NCBI GenBank assembly: GCA_026119855.1
Contig: JAOWBW010000322.1
Span: forward strand, 1 to 64,000
Direction: 5' to 3'
DNA from: Campanula takesimana
Lineage: Eukaryota; Streptophyta; Magnoliopsida; Asterales; Campanulaceae
Length of the DNA: 64,000 bases
Part shown: positions 10,565-21,327 of the stretch, one piece after another
Numbering within the stretch: the stretch's first letter is position 1
Layout: the number at the start of each line of letters is the position of its first letter
Notes under the pieces: generated by a model
What the model saw: only the letters and a program-made list of their open reading frames with translations
Databases searched by the model: none
What the model was told of the DNA's origin: nothing
Position numbers and translations under genes: made by a program

Positions 10565-10778
10565 CTCCCTCCGTCCCAAACTTATAGTTACTAAAACTGA
10601 ATTCACGGAGATTAAGAAAAAAATTAATAGGTGTTACGGGTAGAGAAATGCGATAGTAAATAGTTGTTGTGAGTGGGGAGGATAGAGAAAAATTGAATAT
10701 TTTGAGTAAGTAATCAAAAATAAGAGACACCCAAAAAAGAAAATAAGTGACCATAAATAAATGTGGGACGGACGGGAG
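10565..10778. mobile_element. Stowaway-like MITE
   Basis: Ends ctccctccgtcccaaacttat and ataaatgtgggacggacgggag are inverted and flanked by TA. The copy in block A2 is 53404-53618. Confidence 0.85.
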
Positions 10779-10794
10779 TAGTATTTATGAGTTG

Positions 10795-12026
10795 GTCTCC
10801 TGTAAAACGCGTTTTTCCTAGTGGTTAGAAAAAACGTATTTTTCAAAATCGTCTGGCACTTATTAACACACTCATTGGACATTCGTGACACATAAACTGG
10901 TCATCCTAAACATTGTTACTGGCTATCTATTAGCACTTCTGCTACTCTAAAATAAAAAATTCAGAAAAAACCTTCTGGCTATCACTTTCAAAGGTTCTGG
11001 CTATCAATCTCATATCCAGTCTAGAACCGTTTGAGAAGTTCTGACTATTTACAAAAATGTCACCGCGCGTTTTTTTAAACACGTCTGGTTATCACTTTCA
11101 CAGTTTCTGGATATCAATCTCATATACAAAAGGCACTATATCGATATCCAGAACCGTTAAGAAGTTCCTACTATTTACAAAAATGCCAACACACATTTTT
11201 TACAAGACGAATTCTCAGATGCGGCAGCCGCACCGTGCGGCAAGCCAGATCTGATCCGCCGCTTCTCGCGTCATTCTGCTTTGCTACATCCTTCCCTAAA
11301 AAAAAAAAACCCATTAACTTTAAAATGCTATATCTTGAGATTTATAACTCAGAAAAAAATTAAAAATACCGTTGTGTTCGTCTCAACGAGACGAATAAAA
11401 CTACATAGGTCATGATATGGTTTGATTTTTTTTTTAAAAAAAAAACATTTTTTTTACACACAAAAAGTTTGAGTTGTTGTCAGCTGAGATATAACACTCT
11501 GTTCTAATAAAAGTAACAGTTTCATATTCAAAAAGTAACACTTTTTACAGTCAAATGTAACAGCAATTTTACAAAAAAATTGGGTTTGCATTTCAATTGT
11601 TACTTTCTCAATACAAAATTGTTACATTTCAGATATAATGTTACATTTACGAATATAAACTGTTACAATTGAGAAAAAAAAATGTTACATTCATTTTTTA
11701 TAAAATGTAACATTAGTTTAGTTTGTCAATCTTATGTTAATTTTGGAAGAAAAAAAAGTGTTACATTTGAAAAAAAAATGTTACATTCCTTTATAAAAAG
11801 TGTGACATTAGTTTAGTTGTCAATTTTTATGTTATCTTTTAATCTATTGCAGCAAAATTGTGGTACATTTTTTTAAAAAAAAGTGTTACATTTGAAAGAA
11901 AAAAATGTTACATTTCGTTATAACAAGTGTTACTTTTGTTGGGAGGAAAAAAAGTTGGGGTGGCAAAAAAAAAAAAAAAGGGCTGACCTGGCCCGTCGCA
12001 CGCTGTGCGGCCGGTGTACAGGAGAC
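10795..12026. mobile_element. Palindrome-rich non-autonomous element
   Basis: Inverted ends GTCTCCTGTA (10795) and TACAGGAGAC (12017-12026) flank sub-terminal aaaacgcgtttttcctag-type palindromes on both sides. The interior has repeats of ttctggctatcaatctcatat and gcgcgtttttttaaacacg, two GC-rich blocks (gcggcagccgcaccgtgcgg; cccgtcgcacgctgtgcgg) and a minisatellite. A diverged relative with the same palindromes lies at 61160-62290. The superfamily is uncertain, possibly Mutator-like. Confidence 0.55.
11500..11940. repeat. tgttacatt minisatellite
   Basis: About a dozen spaced copies of atgttacatt or its complement aatgtaaca, separated by A or T runs. Two longer copies (gtgttacatttgaaaaaaaatg) occur near 11759 and 11881. 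There is no coding frame. The second copy is 54341-54780. Confidence 0.8.
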
Positions 12027-12256
12027 GCTCACTTTTTAAAAACACGTTTTTCCTCGTAAAACACGTTTACGCAAGATTTTAGCAATATTTATTATGAGAC
12101 AACACTTGCTTCCCATCAACTCATTCAGGTTAACTGCCATTTCCATTTTGTACTCCGTTGACCTACCAAGGGTTGCCTTAAATTGAGCTCTAAAATTGGA
12201 GAGAGCCGGCCGGGATCGGTTGACTTATATATTCTCTTATCGCTACTAATTTTTAC

Positions 12257-12408
12257 GGAGTTTATTGCCAATTCGACTTGCGTACTATCAAAATCTTGAC
12301 GATTTGCTCTCGTACTAAAGAAACTGTCAATTTGACCTGCGTACTATGTTTTAATAAAAAAGTGGCAAAGGATAACGATGACCCGTTAGAAATCTAACGG
12401 GCTGTCAA
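12257..12408. mobile_element. Truncated left arm of a Mutator-like palindromic element
   Basis: It matches the first 152 bases of the complete arm at 55096-55248 (ggagtttattgccaattcg ... aatctaacgggctgtcaa) and then stops exactly where copia sequence begins. This is the right breakpoint of block A copy 1. Confidence 0.85.
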
Positions 12409-14116
12409 TCTCAATATAAAGCAGGAATGATTAATGGTTCTCAAAATCATTAAGTATTTTAAATACTTGAAGGGAATCGTTTCTCTTGTGCTACATATTG
12501 AGTTAATCTCAATATAAAGCAGGAATGATTAATGGTTCTCAAAATCATTAATGAATATATTTGTTTATAGTTACCTTAGTCGATGGGCCCGTCGTTTGGA
12601 GGTATGTTAAACAATATATTGTACTAAGGCTCATAGTGTTGAGCGACTTATTATAAGTACGTGTGAGTATGATAAAGTTGAATGGACTAATTGACAAAAA
12701 TGTCTGTATTTAGCCATGGTCGACTATATCTACTATTAGTAACTTTTGACAGTATGTCTAAAGATTATAAGTACTTAAATAATAAGACTATTTGTGACAC
12801 ATCCAAGTTAGATTAAAATCTATGAAGGATCTTGTGTCTATATAAAGGCAATAGTTGTTGATTATGATGGTACCAATGATAACACAACTAACCTTTAAAC
12901 CAAAAGAACTTGAATTAGTTCTTGTTAATAAACCCAGGTTGGGAAGGGACTGAACCCCGACAGATTTAAACGCAGTAGCAACCCAACCTATCCGAGTGGA
13001 GATCCCACAAAGAAGGTTCAATGTGGTAATAACAAGCTGTGGGGTGGATCGGAGCACCAAAACAGATTGACATATTCTATGTCTGAGTCTGTCCCCTGAA
13101 TAACCTGGAAGGTGCTCATTACTGCAAGTTTAGTAAAAGTTTTTAGAACTTTAAATGGGATCAAGTCTTTTAGACAAGATGCTAGCAGTACATCTTTGGA
13201 GAGGCCCAGCTAAGTGAGTGTTGTTGTTGGCCGCAACTAGAGGAAATAGGTTATTCCTTAAAAGCACTCATGATTGAGGATCGGGACGTATGGCCTATAT
13301 GCGTCAAATTTACGATAGAGGACCTATCAGAACCTTTTTCGTGTTGTTAACAACAAAGGCCTCTACATCCAAAGGCATCAGATTCAAGACACCCGTTCAT
13401 CTGGTCCTGTGGGGGCTTGCGTTGACTAACTAAGGTAGCGGTTCAAGCCGGAAGGTACCGTTCTACTGAAAGCATGACATGGATAGTCTCAATTCGTATT
13501 TTCACTATGGATTTGTGGGGGATTGTTGGAAATATTGGTCTAAGGTAATCTTTGAGTAAGTCCATTTATTGGTTCTCAAAGATGTTGACCGAAGTCAATA
13601 TTTGTTGTGGATTCAAAGTAATAATAGTAAATTGGGCGGCTGTCCAACTGTTCCGTCGTCTCTGTTGATTTCTTCTGTTCCGTTCCCGTTTGTTTGTTCG
13701 TTCGTTCAAGTCCTCTTTGTAACGTAGTTGATACTCCTGTTTATGGATTTGTAATCCTTTAATCCATGGTGAAATCGCGAGAGACTCAGGTGAATGAGAT
13801 AGAGCCGCAGTTGGATTTGAGTCTGTGTGCATCGTTCTTAACTCAAATTCTGAGATCGTTTTATCCTCGGAGGAATTTGCCAGTATCCGAAATCGCACGA
13901 GTAGGAGGCAATAATTTCTCTTAGGACAGTCTTCCTAAGGCGACTCGATCTACCCCGATAAGTTTCTAACTTGCTCTTTAATTTTCATATTGTTATAGTA
14001 TGCATTATTTGCATGTTACTTTCGTTGTTGGTTTTACTGCGATTACGCTGTTGAATGCATGATTGCCCCGTTGATTATTTGTTTAATCTACTTGTTGCGT
14101 AATATATATTCCAACA
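12409..14116 (+). mobile_element. Ty1/copia element, 5'-truncated, with 3' LTR
   Basis: The frame near 12455-12500 (YFKYLKGIVSLVLHI) matches the RYLKGT block before the copia RNase H domain. A polypurine tract (gtgggggat) precedes the 593-base LTR (13524-14116, TGTTGGAAATATT ... TATATTCCAACA). Upstream, ctcaatataaagcaggaatg and flanking bases occur twice (12409-12449 and 12508-12549), so the junction with block A made a local duplication. Reverse transcriptase, integrase and gag are missing; the fuller copy is at 27509-32590. A 110-residue minus-strand frame inside the LTR (13566-13898) is not a gene. Confidence 0.8.
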
Positions 14117-14120
14117 CATA

Positions 14121-14357
14121 CTCCCTCCGTCCCGGACTAAGGTTCTTAGTTTGACTTTACACGGAGATTAAGAAAAAGTAAATGCTGTGAGTGTGAAAAA
14201 GTAAGAGAAAGTAGGAGAGATAAAGTGTGTAGGGAGTTTTTGTTGTGAGAATGACAAGTGGATCCCATGGTCCATTTTAGGTAATAAAGCAACTAAGAAC
14301 CTTAGTCTGGGACAAACCAAAAAGGAAAGTAAAAACCTTAGTCTGGGACAGAGTGAG
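14121..14357. mobile_element. Stowaway-like MITE
   Basis: Ends ctccctccgtcccggactaag and cttagtctgggacagagtgag, with an additional internal cttagtctgggacaaac near the right. The copia target duplication CATAC overlaps its left TA, so the retroelement inserted at the very edge of this MITE. Confidence 0.85.
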
Positions 14358-14790
14358 TACGTTGTTTTATAGATACACTAACAAGAAACTCAAATGACTG
14401 GGCACATACTGTTTCAATCTGACTAGACATTGTGCCTTATTGAAATCAAGATTTAAGCTAGAATTCCAGAGTTTTCATATATTTTTATTTAACACTGCAC
14501 AGTTCCCTATATTTAATACTGCATAGTTTTCATATATTTTTATTTAACACGGTGTTCACAGAACAAGAGTGCAATACCACAATAAGAGGCATCCTGCTAT
14601 CTGATCTTTCCACAGACATTAAAATGTATACACCAACATGACATCACATGTCAACTACCTAGCAATTCACATAAAAGCCTTCAGCAATTTCAAAAGAAAG
14701 CACTTACTAAGATCCTAGACTGAACGAAATGTAGAGGTATATCCGTATATGACAACAGCGCATTTTACTAACAGGGTATGGGAAAAGTAC

Positions 14791-14871
14791 CTGAAAATTA
14801 ATTATCTCTGACACCAAAGTCCTTTCAAACTTCAATGACAGCATATACTTTGACTTGTGGCGGGTATATAC
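14791..14871 (-). pseudogene. NOL10-like WD-repeat exon 3, copy in block B1
   Basis: Read on the minus strand between acceptor tttcag and donor gtactt, the exon gives IYPPQVKVY in one frame and LSLKFERTLVSEIINFQ in the next. These are the two halves of the NOL10/ENP2 segment IYPPQVKVYELRELSLKFERHLDSEIIDFQ. Eleven bases encoding the linker (ELRE) are missing, so the frame stops at TGA. Intact NOL10 is a nucleolar WD40 protein needed for small-subunit ribosome assembly. This exon cannot be translated in frame. Confidence 0.85.
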
Positions 14872-14949
14872 CTGAAATCCAACATTACATCTGCAAGGTT
14901 AGAATTTTGCAACACAAAAATTGCATCGACAGGCCAAGTTTCAGATCAC

Positions 14950-15012
14950 CTGTTGCGAGAAGAAACTCTCCATCAGGACTTGCTTTAATTTTAGTTGTTG
15001 CACAAAAGAACA
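14950..15012 (-). pseudogene. NOL10-like exon 2 (partial), block B1
   Basis: The minus-strand peptide ATTKIKASPDGEFLLATG precedes donor gtgatc and matches the NOL10 block ATTRIKVTPDGEFVIASG. The upper exon boundary is unclear, because the expected residues before ATT (QDLRFET) are replaced by FC. It follows exon 3 by 78 bases in the right order and phase for a minus-strand gene. Confidence 0.8.
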
Positions 15013-15668
15013 AAGTTACTTATGGGTTCAAGGGGGGAATAGCAAACAAAAAAAAAACAATACAAAAATCTTTTAATACCTAAAATGGCGTCTAGGGATA
15101 TGCCCATCATACCTTTTTCAAGTTAGTTGCAGTAGAAATTAAAATTAAGTAATCAGTTTTTTGAACATATACTAGGCAGTAATCACCCTTCGTCCTAAAA
15201 ATATAAAAAACTTAATGTGACGAGGACAACTTTTACTAGACTTCCTTAGAAGAGACTCTTTTGGGCACAAATAGAAAAGGGAAGTCTGCTTCTTTTTTTC
15301 TTTTTTCGAGAAGTGATAAACAGAATTTGAGATTGAGAAATTAAAATAAGCACATGAAGTATAACAATAAAGCTCATCAGTTTGTATGCCTATAGAGCTA
15401 GTCAGTATTGAGCAAAAAGCAAAATTAGGGTTTGAGAAAAGGGTTATAAGATTCTAAACTCAAGATTCTTAACTATACGAGTTAATAATTAAAACTCACT
15501 CCGTCCTCCCAAAATGAATATCCGTTCTCATTCGTTCAGAAACACCGATTTTCAGAATATTTCACTGAAATTTTACTACAAAATCGTTGCTTAATAGTTC
15601 AAATAGCCAAAAAATAATCAAACAAATGAAAAGAAAAAAAAATGTTTCTTAATAGAATTTGATGGTAC
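15013..15668. other. Intron-like sequence of the NOL10 copy
   Basis: AT-rich, with a degraded MITE end (cactccgtcctcccaaaatg at about 15498). There is no other coding match. Confidence 0.4.
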
Positions 15669-15744
15669 CTTTGTCTTTGCTAGAAGCTCTGCGTCTTTTC
15701 TGAGGAAGCCAGGTCGCCGGACGGTGCTGCCCAGAGACTGTATA
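15669..15744 (-). pseudogene. NOL10-like exon 1, interrupted by an LTR, block B1
   Basis: Read on the minus strand, YTVSGQHRPATWLPQKRR followed by RASSKDK ends at donor gtacca. It matches the N-terminal NOL10 block YTVAGQHRSVATWLPPKKLRALRKDK. The coding match ends where an LTR-like sequence begins (TGTAATAACC), so the start codon and first residues are missing. The frame stays open a little into the LTR without a Met. Confidence 0.85.
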
Positions 15745-16302
15745 TGTAATAACCGGCCTTTTTGGCCCATTATTATTATTATTGTGCTTTTATATTAAAT
15801 ATTGCGATCGGGCTCATTAAATAATTAATGAGTTGGGCTAATAAAGAATGGCCCAATCTAGTCAAACTTTGGAAAACCTTTTTGGAATAGGAAAAGGGAA
15901 CCCTAAGTATTTAAACAACTCTTTAACCCTCTCCCTATTATTCTGTGTCAATCAAAAAAACCCTAGAGAAAATAGAGAGGAGGCGGTGAGAGAGAGAAGA
16001 AACCGAGAGAGAGGAAGAGGAAGAAGGGAGGAGAAAGAGAGAAGGAGGAAGAAGAAGATTCAACCCCCCCCCCCCTTCGAAGGTAATTCCCTCATCCCTA
16101 AATATTAATTCTTGGGTTGGGTATCACCTAGGAATTTTGAAACGAAACGTAGAACCCTAACCCTAAATTGATAAAACTAGGGTTTATTGTTAACCTTTGA
16201 AAACCTCTTTAATGGAAAAGTTGGGAATGGTATTGACATGCATGCATGAACCACCACCACCACGACGACAGCGGCAGCAGCTGGCGGCGGCTGGCGGCTG
16301 TG

Positions 16303-16425
16303 GAGTGTGTGTGTGTGTGTCCTAGTGTGTGTGTTTGTGCGTGTGTGTGCAGTGTGTATGTTATGCGAGTGTGCAGTGTGTGTATGTGCCGTGTGTGTGT
16401 GTGTGTGTGAAGTGTGTGTGTCACA
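16303..16425. repeat. GT-rich microsatellite
   Basis: Interrupted (GT)n. Its complement gives a spurious His/Thr-rich reading frame. The copy is at 34779-34900. Confidence 0.9.
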
Positions 16426-16479
16426 ATTAGGGTTTGTAAATTAGGGTTTTGTGTGTGTTGTTCAAGGTGTTTCAATGTG

Positions 16480-16580
16480 TGAAAGTCAACTGGAATATTG
16501 GAAGTCAAACTGTGAATAGTGAAAGTCAAACTGTGAATAGTAAAGTCAATGCTGGAATAGTAAAAGTCAACGCTGTGAAT
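16480..16580 (+). repeat. gtgaatagtgaaagtcaa short tandem repeat
   Basis: Four to five imperfect copies of a 17-20 base unit (aaagtcaactgtgaatagt). The copy is at 34958-35060. Confidence 0.75.
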
Positions 16581-17787
16581 AGTGTTTTCATGAAGTTAAG
16601 TCAACTTAAGACACTTGGGTTCAAAGTAGACTTTTACGTAAAACCTAAGGGTATTTTGGGAAAGTTATAAAGGGTAATGTAAACCCTAAACTAAAGAAAA
16701 ACCTTAAAAAGGAGTTTAAGAAATAAACTCATAAGGTTAAAGATAGAAAATGGAATTGGGGACGGGGTTAAATATTGCTCTTGCCCTAAAAGTAGTATCT
16801 TTGCGTGATTGTAGATTCTACGCAAGGACCCGCTAGAAGTCAACGCTAGCAATGTAAGGGATTACGTTCCTAAGTATCTTGAATTCTTTATTCATTGGAA
16901 CTCTATAATTCTTTCATGAATGCTATATGGTCCATAGCACTTGAACTCTACGTTGATGAACGTCTTTTGTATATCTTACCTATGACGTGTTTTGGTTGTA
17001 GGGAATCTTAGAACATTTGAATTTGCATGTGCTCTCGTTTAGGGAACACTATTTTGGAAAGTATGATATATCTAATTGCAACAGGTGTAGCTGTATAGTC
17101 CCTGAAAAGGACTAACTAGTCCCTGAAAAGGACTAATGTGGAAACGGTCCTAGGAAACGGACTAATGGAAATAAGTCTAGTTAACTACCTGTAACTTAGA
17201 CTTTGTGGAACTCTAGATTATCATGATAACTCTAAATAAGGGAGCACCCTTAAAAGGTGTAAGGTCTCTTATTCACTTAACACCCTGAAAAGGTGTTTGG
17301 AACTTGGAATTGACGGAATGGAAATAGGACCACCAATCTTTGAGTAGTTAACTGTACTTGTTATATGCAGTTAGTATTTGAAATGATATCCGATCTTTGA
17401 AATTATCAATTGAGTCCGTTCTTTCGGTCACTTCTCCTTAGCTATCAGAGAAGTCCGTATGAACTTACTGAGCATTGTTCGCTCACCCTTTCTCTAATAA
17501 TCTTTTTTAGGTAACGACTTAAAGAGGTAGACGGATCGCTAGATGAAGCTGTCCGTGTCAGTTATATTAAGACTTTATGGTTTATTTTGTTTAGCTAGTG
17601 GTTGTACTGGCTTTGAAGACTTAGCATTTAATTCGCTTCCGCATTTATGGATTTGTCTACTTTATGTATTTCCATGTTTTTAGGGTACCTCCCTGGTTCG
17701 CCATTGATTTTTATTCCCTGCTTCTTTAGAACATATTAGTGAAGGAAGTCTCAGGCGGAGGAGGGGACTTTTTGAGTTAAGCAACTG

Positions 17788-18463
17788 ATGGCGAAGGAAG
17801 ACGAAGCCAACGGCGGCGATATGGGACTAGGTAGGGATGGCCAAACCGGACCGGAACCGTTGAACCGGCCCGGAACCGGATCGAAAAAACCGTAACCGCC
17901 ATGAAACGCCACGAAAACCGGAACCGTTTTGGATAAGGGCCAGTTAAGGTTCAACCCCCAAAAACCGTGAACCGGCGGTTCCGAACCGCCCAACCAAACC
18001 GTGAACCGAAACCGTCTGAACCATCAGTAAAACCGTTAAAAAACCATAAAAATCATTAGATTTCTAACAGTTTCATCAGAATTAACCGTTATGGAAGGTT
18101 AACAAGAAAAGTTGTGTTTTGACTGATTTTTTAGCCAAATCCAGTGAGATAATAAAAATTTGGTTGTCCCCCTCATTGAAAATTTGCCTTTAATTAATAA
18201 AATTTAAAGGGTACCGTCCCTTTTTTTCTTTTATATACTATCATTTATTTTATTTTTTTCTATGTTTGTTTTTCAATATAACGGATTTAGCTTCTTTTAA
18301 AAAAAAAATCACTTATGAAATAATTTTTAAGTTGTTTATTCATTATTGTATGATAAAAAAATAAAATAATAATAAAAAAAAGTACAGCGGAACCGTACCG
18401 AAACCGGATTGTGACAACCGGAACCGGCGTTGGCCATCCCTAGGACTAGGGCTAGGGACAGGT
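17788..18463 (+). pseudogene. Candidate first exon split by an hAT element
   Basis: ATG at 17788 opens MAKEDEANGGDMGLG. If the hAT at 17832-18442 and one target copy are removed, the frame continues LGTG to a possible donor (acag|gtgaat). The peptide is not recognised. In block B2 the corresponding ATG is GTG (36366), so the second copy has lost the start. GC content is higher than the surroundings, in favour of a real exon, but downstream exons were not found. Confidence 0.35.
17832..18442. mobile_element. hAT MITE with GGAACCGG-rich ends
   Basis: Ends TAGGGATGGCC and GGCCATCCCTA are perfect inverted repeats flanked by 8-base duplications ggactagg (17824-17831 and 18443-18450). The left 170 bases are filled with aaccgg/gaaccg repeats, and the right end repeats them (cggaaccgtaccgaaaccgg). 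The middle is AT-rich and non-coding. Confidence 0.92.
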
Positions 18464-18823
18464 GAATGGGTTTAAGACGGATTTTCATGTTTAACATAAT
18501 GCAATTGACACCCGGATGCTTTTAATTAGAGTGTGTCCGGTCCACAACCGATGCAACCAATAAAATATCGCAACCTTATTTTGCATTTATAATTTTGTAA
18601 ACTTCTTTTGTGCCCCTAGCATTGCCCATTTACACGCCCTTATATTTACATCCTTGTACAGTGGAAACTCTTTAAATTAATACTCATTAAATAAACTTTT
18701 TAAAATAATAAAATTTGTCTGCTACGGACTTAGGCCAGTTGAAAAAATTAAAAAAATCGAATTTTTCGGAAGACCCCTTTATAATTTTAGGTCCCACAAA
18801 CATCATAAATTAATACTACATTT

Positions 18824-19073
18824 GCCCCTAAATGAGTGTCCAAATTTCATTTTAAGGGACATCTGATAATCTCAACTCTTTGTATAATTTGGTGGCAAAG
18901 ATTCATATATAATCTTGTAATCTCCTTTTTAAACATTTAGTTTTGCACGTATAAAGAGACCGGTGAAAAAAAATCGAAAAAAAAAACATTTAGAGACAAA
19001 GTTATGTTAAAAAAGATACTCATTTTGGGACAAAATTTTTTTGAAAATGGACACTCATTTAGAGACGAGAGAG
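18824..19073. mobile_element. Decayed Stowaway-like MITE (gtccaaatttcat family)
   Basis: It shares the body (gtccaaatttcattttaagg ... tttgcacgtataaagag) with the complete copies at 26296-26555 and, reversed, 41864-42113. The left end has decayed to gcccctaaatg. The right end reads gacgagagag in B1 but gacgagggag in B2. Confidence 0.75.
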
Positions 19074-19196
19074 TATTTATTAGGATTTTTGGGGAGACCC
19101 ATTTACAATCAATGAAATACCTTTCATGAATTATAATTCATTCATCGTAACTGGATTAAGAAACAGATTGAAGAGAGAGAAAACCAATTGGAGACA

Positions 19197-19375
19197 TCAA
19201 TATATAAGTAAAGACTCAAGTAGATAGAGCCCCTCTTCTATCAGTTTCTCGCTCAAACTGTGAATGCTTTGGAACATCTTGGCTGCAGGAGCATTTAATA
19301 ATCCATTAATCACAGTTAAGAAGGCAGCTATCTTTGGCTTTTTTTAATGCGTCATTTATTGAGGTATGCTGCTCT
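19197..19375 (-). pseudogene. Unidentified exon-like frame, block B1
   Basis: The minus strand encodes KIAAFLTVINGLL, NAPAAKMFQSIH and SLSEKLIEEG, with natural amino-acid composition, but the frame is broken by an extra T in a T run (19338-19344). The block B2 copy (37768-37935) has one T fewer and stays open. I do not recognise the protein. Confidence 0.4.
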
Positions 19376-19770
19376 ATTTTCCAACATCAGTTTGAACGGC
19401 TCCCTAATTAATACACTCCGTAAATCTGACCACTTTATTGTTAGGTTTAATTAGCCACCTAATTATACATTCATCCAATTGAAACTAAACTCGAAAATAA
19501 TAAAAATACCATCAACTTACAATGATAATTTCCATCTCTTTGTATAAAATGATGAGTACACATCAGTCTTCAAAAGTTGCATTACAATGATAATTTCCAT
19601 CTCTTTTCAGTATTCTCAGGAAAGAAAAATCGAATTGGTCCTTGGTTAGAAATGCACAGAACTGGCCTGCCCAGTCCATGAAACAACACCTTCAAGTTGC
19701 CTGCCAATGTAAGTTTATTCTCATAGAGAGAGGTAAGAAAATAAAGACGACAACCCTTCGTATAAAATTT

Positions 19771-20003
19771 TTGGGGTAGTATGTACGTATCAAAACTGAA
19801 CTCCCAGTGTTGATTTTTTTCCTATAAAATTTTGTTCTCAAATTATTTTTAGACTTCTTTCTACAAGCAATAGTACGCACCCTCCTTATTCAACAGTTTG
19901 ATCAGTTACTAAAAAATTCCTAACAATTCAGTTAACTACTTTTCTAGAAATTTAAACAATTAACACTGGGAGTTCAGTTTTGATACGTACATACTACCCC
20001 AAA
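19771..20003. mobile_element. Foldback element with 42-base arms
   Basis: The left arm (ggggtagtatgtacgtatc ... cccagtgttga, 19771-19813) is the near-perfect inverted complement of 19961-20003, with 147 bases between. There is no coding capacity. The B2 copy is 38341-38573, with one mismatch in the arm. Confidence 0.85.
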
Positions 20004-20046
20004 CTTTTGTCATGCTCAAAACTTAAAGCTATTATAATGATATATA

Positions 20047-20175
20047 CTCCCTCCTTCCCAAAATGATCTTCACGTTTGACTATTCAAACATTTTAGTCAA
20101 ACATTTTAAGAATATGAACACTAGCTATGCTAGCCATATTTTGTTTATGAGATGATCATTTTAGGACGGAGGGAG
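20047..20175. mobile_element. Stowaway-like MITE, short
   Basis: It runs from ctccctccttcccaaaatg to cattttaggacggagggag, flanked by TA. The interior tttgactattcaaacatttt is shared with 42223-42400. Confidence 0.9.
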
Positions 20176-20568
20176 TAGTTTTTTTTTCTTTTTATTATTT
20201 GTAGATGTTATAGGTAGTGTTGTGTGGAAGGGAACGATATAAATGGACCCACCCACTAAGTCTACCTTACTTTGATAATTTTATAAATAAAAATTTAAAG
20301 CTATTATTCGGATTCTTTATTTTGGTAAATAGATGTTTTAAATAATGATATTGAGAACTTCACACGGTTATACATGTTTTTCTTTGTGATTTTTTTTTCA
20401 AAAATATGTGTTTTAAAAATAAAATATTATGAACCTGTACTGAAAATAGAAAACAGGCCAAGTAGAACCTGTACTGAAGAATTTCTTTATCTTGCAAACT
20501 ACTACTTCTTCTTGTACTCTGTCCATGAACAATAAGAAATACCATTAATTTCATCAATAAACATGATG
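20176..20568. other. AT-rich sequence at end of block B1
   Basis: No gene recognised. A minus-strand frame is present in both copies (QSTRRSSSLQDKEILQ), but it has no known match and crosses the block junction in B1, so it is not called. Confidence 0.4.
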
Positions 20569-21327
20569 CGTTTTTTGGTGGTGGTGGTGAAAAATAGTGC
20601 TCATCAGCATATGTATCCAATAACTTGCTTAAAAACTTAACAAAGTTAGTCGCACGAGGTCACATGGTTAAATTTCATTAGGTTTTAGCAAATTTATTGA
20701 CAGAGTGAGCATATTTTGAAATATGTGAAAGTTTAATGAGAAGATTTTGAAGAAATATAGTTCATTGAGAATATTTTGAAAATGACTAAAGTTCAGTGAT
20801 GAAACTATAATCTTTGCCTAAGAAAATTAATAAATATGAACATTCTATATAGTATATACACAACTAAAATAAGGCCCTTTTACCACTAGGGGCCCTGGGC
20901 TAGCGCCGACCCTGCCTGGTTCATGTTGGTGTTCTTATCTTGCAAATTTGGAAAACTTCAAGATAATGAACCTTTTGAATTATGTGGTAGAAACAGTTCA
21001 CATATTGACCTTGACAGGTTTTAAAATCTATGGCTCTTTGTTGGTTTGTTTCATATGTTTGTCCGTTTAAGATTTTTTCTTCGTTTCTGTTATTTAGACA
21101 CAACTATTTATTTTGTTTTGACATACAGCAATGGCATTCGAGCATCAGTTTGATAATGGAATGCCCAAAAAATGAGTCAACTACAAAGTATTTAGAATTC
21201 ATGTTGGCAACAACAAGAAAAGTTGGAGAAGGAATTGATAGTCCTTCAAAAGAGATTCGTGCTGCCGTATATTAGGAGTTATTTTAGCTCAGTTTTAGCT
21301 CTTCGTGTTCATACACGAGCAGGTCAA
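20569..21327 (+). repeat. Third, short A-type fragment
   Basis: It matches the right part of the 2.3-kb unit (gcgttttttggtggtggtgg ... to the TENA exon) and breaks off inside that exon at 21327. It is joined at both ends to unrelated sequence, block B at the left and the 21328 repeat at the right. This displaced unit shows that the unit moved outside the tandem array. Confidence 0.9.
21129..21327 (+). pseudogene. TENA-domain exon, displaced truncated copy
   Basis: It starts behind the same acceptor and is nearly identical to the copy at 5594 (ATTRKVGEGIDSP), with the shared GTATATTAG break. It ends at gagcaggtcaat, so the last 70 bases of the exon are missing. Confidence 0.78.

Larger units (their letters stand above)
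1..12408 (+). repeat. Large duplicated block A, copy 1
   Basis: The whole stretch reappears as 42883-55248 in the same orientation. The offset stays within 42839-42882, so differences are small indels and scattered substitutions. The block holds an hAT element, a 2.3-kb tandem array carrying TENA exons, an LTR, the HAD half of a TH2-like gene, several MITEs and a palindromic element. The copy ends abruptly inside a Mutator-like terminal arm, where it is fused to copia sequence. The copy at 42883 continues through that arm, so copy 1 is the truncated one. Confidence 0.95.
15745..17700 (+). mobile_element. Ty3/gypsy-type LTR, 3' end not found
   Basis: It starts TGTAATAACC. It shares landmarks with the long LTR at 56033-59046: a leader rich in C/T and GA, cttactgag...gctcaccc, and cttccgcattt...ttatggattt near the end. 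Inside are a GA-rich run, a C run with a gtaatt donor-like site (16085), a GT repeat, and paired ccctgaaaagg motifs (17100-17300). No terminal CA with a target duplication could be placed, so it may be 3'-truncated. No protein genes. Confidence 0.5.
12449..20568 (+). repeat. Large duplicated block B, copy 1
   Basis: It is matched in the same orientation by about 30922-39134 (offset 18473 at the left, 18566 at the right). The difference arises mainly from a roughly 100-base insertion at 36145-36245 in copy 2. It contains the copia 3' LTR, three minus-strand NOL10-like exons, a gypsy-type LTR, an hAT element and MITEs. At 20569 it is joined to an A-type fragment. Confidence 0.95.

Noticed and set aside
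13566..13898. 110-residue minus-strand frame, also at 32040-32372
   Set aside because: It lies within the copia LTR and is conserved only because the LTR is duplicated. No protein-like motif.
16150..16190. ccctaaccctaaa, telomere-like
   Set aside because: Only two units, plus a short inverted one. Not an interstitial telomere array.
16209..16529. His/Thr-rich frame of 106 residues (also 34685)
   Set aside because: Product of the complementary GT microsatellite.
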